From: Streptomyces puniciscabiei
GTDB taxonomy: Bacteria > Actinomycetota > Actinomycetes > Streptomycetales > Streptomycetaceae
Length of the DNA stretch: 64,000 nucleotides
Direction: 5' to 3'
NCBI RefSeq assembly: GCF_006715785.1
Contig: NZ_VFNX01000002.1
Span: forward strand, 558,001-622,000
Positions 58,437-64,000 of the stretch are shown here, piece by piece. The position numbers and the translations under genes are program-made. How positions within the stretch are numbered: the stretch's first letter is position 1; every line of letters begins with the position of its first letter. The notes beneath the pieces were generated by a model. It did not search any database, was not told where the DNA came from, and worked only from the letters and a program-made list of their open reading frames with translations.

Positions 58437-59039
58437 CTAGCCCCGTCCGCCGCTGAGGTTCCCCCACCGGGGGCCGATCTGCTTCCACTCCTCGTCCCAC
58501 TCGGCCATGCGTCGCTTGATCAGCCGGCTGCGGACCACCCAGCCCGCACCCCAGACCACCGTGCCGGCCGTCGGGGCGACGAGGGCGCCGGTGAGGGCCG
58601 CCTGCAGATCGGCGGCAGCACCGGTGACGGGCGCGGCGACCACGTGACCCGCACGGTTGGTCCACACGGTCACCTGGGATCCGGTGGGGGCACTCGGAGG
58701 CACCTTCGCGCGGTCGGTGTGCACGGTGCCGTGGACGTCCGTCCAGCGCACGGTGGCCCACACCCGCCCGTCGTCGTAGCCGGTCCCGGAGGCTGGAGTC
58801 CGCGCCGCGCCGTCGGTGAGCACGGCGGACACGGCGTGCACCTGGGCCTGCCGCGCGGAGAACGCCGCACCGGCGGTCTGGGCCGCCACGAGACCCGCCG
58901 CGGCTCCGCCGAGAACGGCGAGCACCCAGGTCACGAGGACGATCCAGGCCTCGACGACGTCGCTGTGCCGCCTGAGCGGATTGCGTCGCCAGCGCCACAG
59001 CCGTACCTGGGCGACCGTCGTGGGAGGTGTCCGGTTCAT
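58437..59039 (-). CDS. Rv1733c-like membrane protein
   Basis: The product is 200 aa with two helices (AWIVLVTWVLAVLGGAAAGL near residue 45, and PTAGTVVWGAGWVVRSRLIK near 165) enclosing a 100-residue outer domain (VWATVRWTDVHGTVHTDRAK, GSQVTVWTNRAGHVVAAPVT). RLWRWRRNPLRRHSDVVEAW is the conserved N-terminal region of this actinobacterial family. Rv1733c of Mycobacterium tuberculosis belongs to the DosR dormancy regulon. Homologues in Streptomyces occur with PPOX, BON/CBS and universal-stress genes, which are partly seen here. The start is ATG 59039 (MNRTPPTTVAQV). The function is unknown. Confidence 0.85.
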   Translation of the reverse strand: MNRTPPTTVAQVRLWRWRRNPLRRHSDVVEAWIVLVTWVLAVLGGAAAGLVAAQTAGAAFSARQAQVHAVSAVLTDGAARTPASGTGYDDGRVWATVRWTDVHGTVHTDRAKVPPSAPTGSQVTVWTNRAGHVVAAPVTGAAADLQAALTGALVAPTAGTVVWGAGWVVRSRLIKRRMAEWDEEWKQIGPRWGNLSGGRG

Positions 59040-59104
59040 CGTCACCCGCCTCCTCTCGCGCACCGGCGGCCTCGCCGCACCCACTCCCCGCACCCCTCGC
59101 CGGG

Positions 59105-59215
59105 CAGGATCGCGCCAGGCGGGCGGCGAGCGGGCTCGGGGCGGTCTCCCGGACCCGGCCGTCGAGTGTCACCACACCATCGTGCACCTCAATCCGGGAG
59201 TCGGCGGAGTGAGTG
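59105..59215 (-). pseudogene. BON-domain fragment from a CBS-BON protein
   Basis: On the minus strand this stretch reads SRIEVHDGVVTLDGRVRETA followed by PSPLAARLARSC. It closely resembles the BON-domain part of Streptomyces CBS-BON proteins (VHxGVVTLxGRVRExxLxPVAARL). No CBS domains lie upstream, and the frame then runs into unrelated sequence, with no start. Only about 35 residues of a protein of some 230 aa survive. Its place between Rv1733c and PPOX genes suggests the gene once belonged to the dormancy-like set. Confidence 0.6.
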
Positions 59216-59426
59216 CGCGAGAGGCTCGTGACGCCTTCCCGCCCCGCCCCTGCCGACCGGCGGAATCGGGACGTACGGCCCTGCCGCCGTGGGCCGAAGG
59301 ACACTGGGCGGACGGCGCTGGACGGACGACAGTGGGGACAGGAGCGGCACCGGTTCCCCCGCGGTGTCGCTCCGTCCCCGGGCTGCCGCCGCACGCGCCG
59401 GGGACCCGCGAGGCAGGGAGAGCCAC

Positions 59427-59463
59427 CCACCCGCGAAGAAGTAGCCACCCGCGAAGAAGCCAG
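59427..59463. repeat. Two tandem 18-bp units before the PPOX gene
   Basis: CCACCCGCGAAGAAGTAG (59427-59444) is followed at once by CCACCCGCGAAGAAGCCAG (59445-59463), which ends 2 bp before ATG 59466. The GAAGAAG in the second copy may serve as the weak ribosome site, so duplication may have shaped the start region. Confidence 0.75.
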
Positions 59464-59465
59464 CC

Positions 59466-59945
59466 ATGATCCGTAACGGCCAGCCGGCGCACCGGCGCAT
59501 CGACCTCGACCCGGTGGAGGCGCTGCGGCTGCTGGACAGCGTGCCCCTGGGGCGGGTCGTCTTCACCCGGCAGGCCTTGCCCACCGTCCGCCCGGTCAAC
59601 CACGTCCTCGACGGCGGCGACATCGTGATCCGCACCCACGAGGGCGCGGCGCTGACCACGCACGTGCAGCAGGGCGGAGACGAGGGCGTGGTCGTCGCCT
59701 ACGAGGCCGACGCGATCGACCCTGACACGCATCTCGGCTGGAGCGTGGTGGTCACGGGCTACGCCCGGCTCGTCACGGACCCCGGGGACCTCGCCCGGGT
59801 CCGGACGCTGCTCGTCCCCTGGGCGCCGCAGGAGGGCGTGGACCACGCCGTGCGCATCCACCCCTCGCTGGTGACGGGCGTGCTGCTCACGGACACACCG
59901 GGTCCGGTGCCCTACGACGGTGTGAGCGGCAGGTCGTCGGTGTAG
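59466..59945 (+). CDS. PPOX-family flavin/F420-binding protein
   Basis: The product is 159 aa, pyridoxamine 5'-phosphate oxidase family of the Rv1155/'PPOX class' type. RIDLDPVEALRLLDSVPLGR and VVFTRQALPTVRPVNHVLDG (with RPVNHVLDGGDIVIRTHEG) are signature blocks. GWSVVVTGYARLVTDPGDLA and VRIHPSLVTGVLLTDTPG are later strands. These proteins bind FMN or F420 and are common in actinobacterial stress loci. Their physiological substrate is unknown. The start is ATG 59466. Its 3' end overlaps the opposing TIGR03943 gene by 34 bp. It is divergent from the Rv1733c-like gene across the BON remnant. Confidence 0.85.
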   Translation: MIRNGQPAHRRIDLDPVEALRLLDSVPLGRVVFTRQALPTVRPVNHVLDGGDIVIRTHEGAALTTHVQQGGDEGVVVAYEADAIDPDTHLGWSVVVTGYARLVTDPGDLARVRTLLVPWAPQEGVDHAVRIHPSLVTGVLLTDTPGPVPYDGVSGRSSV

Positions 59946-60655
59946 GCGTTCACCGGCTGGGCGATGGGGCGGGTGTCCTTGGCGTCGAGGGCGGCCTGCG
60001 CGGTGCTGGTGCCGAGGGTGCCCTGGGGGTGCCAGGTGCCGGTCACCGCGAGCCAGGTGTTCGCGGGTGGGGCCTCGGTGCCGTACACGCGGATCTTGAC
60101 GGTCTGGGAGTCCGCCGCGCAGCACGTGAAGATGATGCGGGTCAGGTACCAGCCGCCGCCCGCGGCCGGGGTGACGAAGCCCGTGAGCCGGACGAGTCTG
60201 GTGCTGATCGCGCGGCTGGGGTCCTGCTGGACGCGCTTGGTGAAGTCGGTGAGGGTCATCGGCAGCGGCGAGGTCGCGGGCAGTGGGGTGAATCCTTTCT
60301 GCACGCCGACCGGCCTGGCGTTCGAGCGTGCCGCGGTGTACGCGCCCAGGGCGGGCGGAGCGTAGAGGAGCAGGCTGAGCGCCGGGAGGAACAGCAGCCA
60401 GGCGACGCGCGGGGCTGCGGTGTGGGCGTGACCGTGCCCGGGGTCGGGCTCGTGGTCGTCGTGGCCGGCGCGCTCCGGGCCGCCCCGTGCGGCCGCCGCG
60501 GCCAGCCCGAGCAGCAGCAGGACCACGCCGGAGGTGATCAGCAGCGGCCGCAGACCGGCCTTGACGTAGCGCAGGTAGATGTCGGTGAAGAGGGCGGCGT
60601 GCAGCAGGCCGATGCCGGTCAGGGTCAACAGGAGGGTCTGGGCCGGGCGTCTCAC
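59912..60655 (-). CDS. TIGR03943-family putative permease subunit
   Basis: The product is 247 aa. Two helices near the N-terminus (TLLLTLTGIGLLHAALFTDI, LLITSGVVLLLLGLAAAAAR) are followed by a His-rich loop (DDHEPDPGHGHAHTAAP), a third helix (AWLLFLPALSLLLYAPPALG) and an outer domain ending in RIIFTCCAADSQTVKIRVYG, with the conserved CC pair. Together with DUF318 permeases it forms a two-gene unit across actinobacteria, often seen near zinc-homeostasis genes. The GTG at 60655 overlaps the permease stop (GTGA). Metal transport is a fair inference from the His-rich loop and CC pair, but is not shown. Confidence 0.85.
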   Translation of the reverse strand: MRRPAQTLLLTLTGIGLLHAALFTDIYLRYVKAGLRPLLITSGVVLLLLGLAAAAARGGPERAGHDDHEPDPGHGHAHTAAPRVAWLLFLPALSLLLYAPPALGAYTAARSNARPVGVQKGFTPLPATSPLPMTLTDFTKRVQQDPSRAISTRLVRLTGFVTPAAGGGWYLTRIIFTCCAADSQTVKIRVYGTEAPPANTWLAVTGTWHPQGTLGTSTAQAALDAKDTRPIAQPVNAYTDDLPLTPS

Positions 60656-61692
60656 AGCAGCGCGCCTCCGGTCAGGACGCTCGCGGCTACCGCCACGAGA
60701 GTGGTGGCCGTGGAGAACCGCCAGGCGAAGGCCCGCCCGAAGGTGCCCGCCTGAAGGGCGATCAGCTTCAGGTCGACCATCGGGCCGACCACCATGAACG
60801 CGAGCCGGGCGGCCGGGGAGAAGCCGGTGAGCGAGGCGGCGACGAAGGCGTCCGCCTCCGAGCAGACGGCCAGCAGCACGGCGAGCCCGGCCAGGAAGAG
60901 CACCGAGAGCCAGGGCGAGCCGGAGAAGGCGTCCAGGACGGAGCGCGGCACCGCGACGTTGAAGGTGGCGGCGGCCATGGCACCGAGGACGAGGAAGCCG
61001 CCGGCGTGCAGGAAGTCGTGCTGGAAGCCGAGCCGGAACTCGTTCCAGCGGCTGCGGCCGTGCCGGTGGCCGGTGTGCCGGTGCCGCAGGACCGGCCGCA
61101 GCCACTGCTCCTTGCCCAGCCAGAGCCACAGCCAGCCCATCACGGCAGCCGTGGCGAGGGAGGCCAGCAGCCGCGCGGCGACCATCGCGGGGTTGCCCGG
61201 GAAGGCGACGGCGGTGGCGGTCAGCACGACGGGGTTGATGGCGGGCGCGGAGAGCAGGAAGGCGAAGGCGGCGGCCGGGGTGACACCACGTCGGATCAGG
61301 CTGTGCGCGACCGGGACGGAGGCGCACTCGCACCCGGGCAGCACAGCCCCCGCGGCACCGGCGACGGGCACGGCGAGGGCGGGCCGCCTCGGCAGGACCT
61401 TGGTGAAGAGGTCGGCCGGCACGAAGGCGTTGATCGCCCCCGACAGGGCCGTGCCGAGGAGGAGGAAGGGGAGGGCCTGGACGGTGATGGCGAGGCACAC
61501 GGTGCGCCAGGCCTGTACGGCGGGCTGATCCAGCCACCCGGTTCCGGCGAGGGCGAGCACGGCGACGACACCGAGCGCGATCACGAGGGCGGCACCGAGC
61601 AGTCCGGGCCGGATGCGGCGCACGGACGGCAAACCAGCGGGGACGACCGTCACGCCCTCAGCCACGCCAACCAGTTCATCCGCTTTTTCCAT
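60652..61692 (-). CDS. DUF318/YraQ-type permease
   Basis: The product is 346 aa with about eight helices: LLGAALVIALGVVAVLALAG, CLAITVQALPFLLLGTALSG, ALAVPVAGAAGAVLPGCECA, AAFAFLLSAPAINPVVLTAT and further ones. GCECASVPVAHSLIRRGVTP and LLSAPAINPVVL are diagnostic for the DUF318 permease family. A His-rich loop, RHRHTGHRHGRSRW, is in the middle. It is co-translated with the TIGR03943 partner, which begins on the overlapping GTGA. The start is ATG 61692 (MEKADELVGVAEG), with a CCGGAGTGATC ribosome site. The substrate is unknown; the cysteine pair and histidines suggest a metal or related cargo. Confidence 0.88.
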   Translation of the reverse strand: MEKADELVGVAEGVTVVPAGLPSVRRIRPGLLGAALVIALGVVAVLALAGTGWLDQPAVQAWRTVCLAITVQALPFLLLGTALSGAINAFVPADLFTKVLPRRPALAVPVAGAAGAVLPGCECASVPVAHSLIRRGVTPAAAFAFLLSAPAINPVVLTATAVAFPGNPAMVAARLLASLATAAVMGWLWLWLGKEQWLRPVLRHRHTGHRHGRSRWNEFRLGFQHDFLHAGGFLVLGAMAAATFNVAVPRSVLDAFSGSPWLSVLFLAGLAVLLAVCSEADAFVAASLTGFSPAARLAFMVVGPMVDLKLIALQAGTFGRAFAWRFSTATTLVAVAASVLTGGALL

Positions 61693-61883
61693 GATCACTC
61701 CGGATGTCGGTGTCTGGCCGACGATAGGCGCGGCCCCGGCTGCCACCCCGCATCGACCCGCGCCCGGACGGCGGATGCGTCCCATTGGCGGCATCCATGA
61801 CCCTTCTCACAATTCCCCATGAACAGGCCCGAAGGTGACCGCTGCCACATCGCCCGGTACACGTTTTGTCTACGTTCGACGCC

Positions 61884-62705
61884 ATGCCGTCTTACCCCTT
61901 CCTCACCTTCGCGCGCACGCGGACCTGTGCCCTGCTGGCCTCGGCCGCGGCCCTCGTCTCCGTCGGCGCGCTGCACCCGGCACCGGCCGCGGCCGCCCCC
62001 GCCCGGGCCGCCTCCCCGCGTGCCACGGCGGCGGCGCTCGACCTGGATGCCGCCGGCCGCACCCCCGTGGTGCACGGGGAGGACACCGCGTACGACACCG
62101 CCAGCATCGTCAAGATCGACATCCTCGCGGCGCTGCTGCTCCAGGCGCAGGACGCGGGACGGCAGCTCACCGCCGCCGAGCGCGGCCACGCCGAGCCGAT
62201 GATCGAACGCAGCGACAACACGGCGGCCGACGCGCTCTGGCGCGAGATCGGCCAGGCCTCCGGGCTGGCGGCGGCCAACAAGCGACTGGGGCTGACGTCG
62301 ACGACCGGCGGGCCGGGCGTCAAGTGGGGCCTGACCCGGACGACCGCGAGCGACCAGATACGGATGCTGCGGGCCGTGTTCGACGGGCACGCAACGGGGA
62401 CGTCCGGCGTCACCAGGAAGTCGGCCCTGAACGCGCGGTCCCGGACCTACATCCGCGGCCTCATGGGCAAGGTCATCCCGGAGCAGACCTGGGGAGTCTC
62501 GGCCGCGGGAGCCTCCGGCAGCGCGCGGGCGCTGAAGAACGGCTGGCTGCAGCGCAACACCACGGGCCTGTGGGACGTCAACAGCGTCGGCCAGGTCACC
62601 GTGAAGGGACACCGCCGCCTCGTCGCGGTGCTGTCGAACGGCAGCGCCTCGATGAGCGACGGGATCTCCCTGGTCGAGCGCACGGCACGCGAGGCCGTCG
62701 CATAG
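61884..62705 (+). CDS. Secreted class A beta-lactamase-fold serine hydrolase
   Basis: The product is 273 aa. The signal peptide includes RTCALLASAAALVSVGALHP and ends near APAAAA. The mature part has the serine beta-lactamase/DD-peptidase signatures: ASIVKIDILAALLL (SxxK: SIVK), MIERSDNTAADALWREIGQA (SDN) and LKNGWLQRNTTGLWDVNS (KNG in place of KTG). RRLVAVLSNGSASMSDGISL is the closing part. It could be a penicillin-binding or beta-lactam-cleaving protein; no Glu166-type ERxxxTN motif was found, so true class A beta-lactamase activity is doubtful. TACGTT sits 8 nt before ATG 61884 and may be a -10. Confidence 0.85.
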   Translation: MPSYPFLTFARTRTCALLASAAALVSVGALHPAPAAAAPARAASPRATAAALDLDAAGRTPVVHGEDTAYDTASIVKIDILAALLLQAQDAGRQLTAAERGHAEPMIERSDNTAADALWREIGQASGLAAANKRLGLTSTTGGPGVKWGLTRTTASDQIRMLRAVFDGHATGTSGVTRKSALNARSRTYIRGLMGKVIPEQTWGVSAAGASGSARALKNGWLQRNTTGLWDVNSVGQVTVKGHRRLVAVLSNGSASMSDGISLVERTAREAVA

Positions 62706-62709
62706 CGGC

Positions 62710-64000
62710 TCAGCGCTCCCCCGGTCGGCAGGGCCGGACGACGGCGGTGACCGCGAGCGAGCCGAGCAGGGCCACGCAGAGCCAGGCGAAGGTGTCCCCG
62801 ATGCGGTCGTAGACCGTCGTGACGCCGTGCACGGGGACGTAGGCCACCATGGTCTGCCGGCCGGTCGCGAAGTAGTCCGAGCCGGCGAGGACGTGCCCCT
62901 CGGCGTCGTAGGCGGCCGAGACCCCTTCCGCGTCCTGGCGGATCAGGGCGTAGCCGTTCTCGATCGCGCGCAGGCGCGCCTTGTCGGTGTGCGTGGCGCC
63001 GTACTCCTTCCAGTCGTGCGAGGGGACGAGCATGATGTCGGCCCGAGTGCGCATCAGGGCCGGGAAGTCGGCGTCGTAGCAGATGACGTTCGCGAGGCGG
63101 CCGTACGGGGTGCGTACGACGGGGACATGGCCGTCGCCGGGCGTGAAGCGCTCGGAGCCGGGAATGGGATGGGCCTTCTGGTAGGTCCGGAGCACCGTGC
63201 CGCGGGGGTCGATGAGAAGTGCCTCGTCCCGCCCGTAGGCGGGCGGGGTGGTGCTGTGGACGCGGACTCCGATCTCCAGGTAGACGCCCGAGTGGCGGGC
63301 CTCGCGCTGTGCGGCGGCGATGGCGGCGGCCTCGTCCTGCTCCCGGGTCCGGACGGCGTTCTCGGGCCAGATCACTATCTTCGCGCCGGCGGCGGCCTCG
63401 CGGCGGGTGGCCGCGAGCAGGTCGTCCTCGACCGCGGTCATCGCGGGCCGCACCGCGGCGGCGGGGGCGGCGGCGACGCCCCCCGGCCCGTTGGCGTACC
63501 GGGCGAGCGTGGCCTTGAGCGTGTCGGTCGCGGCGCGAGCGGGGCTGACGCCGGCGATCCGTACGGTCGTGCCCTGCGGCGGAAAGAAGGCCAGCCGGGC
63601 GCCGCCCGCGAGCAGCACGCCGAGCAGGACGGCCGTGCAGCCGAGGCCGCTGCGCCAAGTGGCTCGCTGCCAGAGGCGGTTGACGGTGCTCGCGACGTAG
63701 GCGATCAGGAAGCCGACGCCCCACGGCCCCGTCACCGAGACGACCTGGAGGAGCGGGAGGTCTCCGTGCTGGGTGACGGCGAGGGAGCCGTACGCCGTGC
63801 CGAACGGGGACACCTGGGTGATCAGGAACTCCACGGCGGCGACAGCGGCGGGGAGGACCAGGGACGCGGCCGTGGGGTGCAGGCGGGCCGCCATCAGCCG
63901 GTCGGCGACGAAGGGCAGCGTCTGCAGGGCCGCCAGGGCGACGGCCCCCGCCAGCACCGCCGGGTTGAAGCCGATCGCCGACTCCTGGACCCAGAAGACG
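62710..64000 (-). CDS. Apolipoprotein N-acyltransferase/carbon-nitrogen hydrolase-like membrane protein, partial
   Basis: At least 429 residues are present, continuing beyond the right edge. Several helices (AVALAALQTLPFVADRLMAA, VVSVTGPWGVGFLIAYVAST, LGCTAVLLGVLLAGGARLAF) precede a nitrilase domain. The Glu-Lys-Cys triad is visible: KIVIWPENAV (Glu), RTYQKAHPIPGSERFTPG (Lys) and LANVICYDADFPALM (Cys). The N-terminus is not complete in this window. It resembles Lnt, which adds a third acyl group to lipoproteins, although actinobacteria also use other membrane nitrilases. It ends 4 bp from the beta-lactamase-fold gene (convergent). Confidence 0.85.
   Translation of the reverse strand, partial: VFWVQESAIGFNPAVLAGAVALAALQTLPFVADRLMAARLHPTAASLVLPAAVAAVEFLITQVSPFGTAYGSLAVTQHGDLPLLQVVSVTGPWGVGFLIAYVASTVNRLWQRATWRSGLGCTAVLLGVLLAGGARLAFFPPQGTTVRIAGVSPARAATDTLKATLARYANGPGGVAAAPAAAVRPAMTAVEDDLLAATRREAAAGAKIVIWPENAVRTREQDEAAAIAAAQREARHSGVYLEIGVRVHSTTPPAYGRDEALLIDPRGTVLRTYQKAHPIPGSERFTPGDGHVPVVRTPYGRLANVICYDADFPALMRTRADIMLVPSHDWKEYGATHTDKARLRAIENGYALIRQDAEGVSAAYDAEGHVLAGSDYFATGRQTMVAYVPVHGVTTVYDRIGDTFAWLCVALLGSLAVTAVVRPCRPGER

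Overview
The window is high-GC actinobacterial DNA and looks like a Streptomyces chromosome. Gene density is high, third codon positions are G/C rich, Shine-Dalgarno sites are GGAGG-like, and several genes appear to be leaderless. Many families are typical of the genus: an XRE/NB-ARC/TPR STAND protein, a MmyB-type regulator divergent from an SDR, LCP, TerD, Rv1733c and TIGR01777 proteins. Rare TTA codons occur in two genes and suggest bldA control. No rRNA, tRNA, CRISPR array or intact mobile element was seen.

Positions 1-14 kb look accessory and partly decayed. They hold an IS110-like transposase remnant, a bldA-type AraC regulator, a secreted peptidoglycan-binding protein, an 837-aa STAND NTPase with a divergent 47-aa ORF, and small proteins of unknown function. 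Several genes here are broken: an LppU-like protein, a VanX-like dipeptidase, an alpha/beta hydrolase with its catalytic core deleted, and a FUSC transporter. Positions 14-19 kb form a pyroglutamate module. pxpA, pxpB and pxpC (5-oxoprolinase) are on the minus strand. They diverge from a DUF969-DUF979 membrane pair and pyroglutamyl peptidase, across a promoter region with two copies of a 15-bp palindrome. A deleted DUF2891 gene follows.

Positions 19-35 kb carry mixed metabolic genes: GNAT, pirin, a quinone reductase, an MBL protein, an acyl-CoA dehydrogenase-like flavoprotein, DUF2267, an alpha/beta hydrolase, a TTA-containing PIG-V-like mannosyltransferase, an MMPL exporter, a mycothiol-dependent enzyme, a tautomerase, the regulator/SDR pair and a secreted SGNH hydrolase. 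A repeat-rich intergenic patch lies at 27.8-28.1 kb, beside a PPOX gene broken by an exact 17-bp tandem duplication. Positions 35-43.5 kb hold envelope or glycan-type genes: a sugar epimerase, a two-component system, a translationally coupled GT2/TIGR04282/methyltransferase operon, a membrane molybdopterin oxidoreductase with a small membrane partner, and a GT-C-like protein.

Positions 43.5-53.8 kb hold a Tat-exported TolB-propeller/amidohydrolase fusion, an acyl-CoA synthetase divergent from a PucR/CdaR regulator with a clear operator, a methyltransferase, two tandem TIGR01777 oxidoreductases with related palindromic operators, and a class II glutamine amidotransferase. Positions 53.8-64 kb hold an LCP cell-wall ligase, an ArsR regulator, a TerD protein with an unusual repeat tail, GlsB, a dormancy-like set (Rv1733c, BON remnant, PPOX), a DUF318/TIGR03943 permease pair, a class A beta-lactamase-fold protein, and an apolipoprotein N-acyltransferase-like protein cut by the right edge. 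Starts were chosen from Shine-Dalgarno sites, overlaps and family N-termini. Family names come from recognising motifs by eye and were not checked by a database search.
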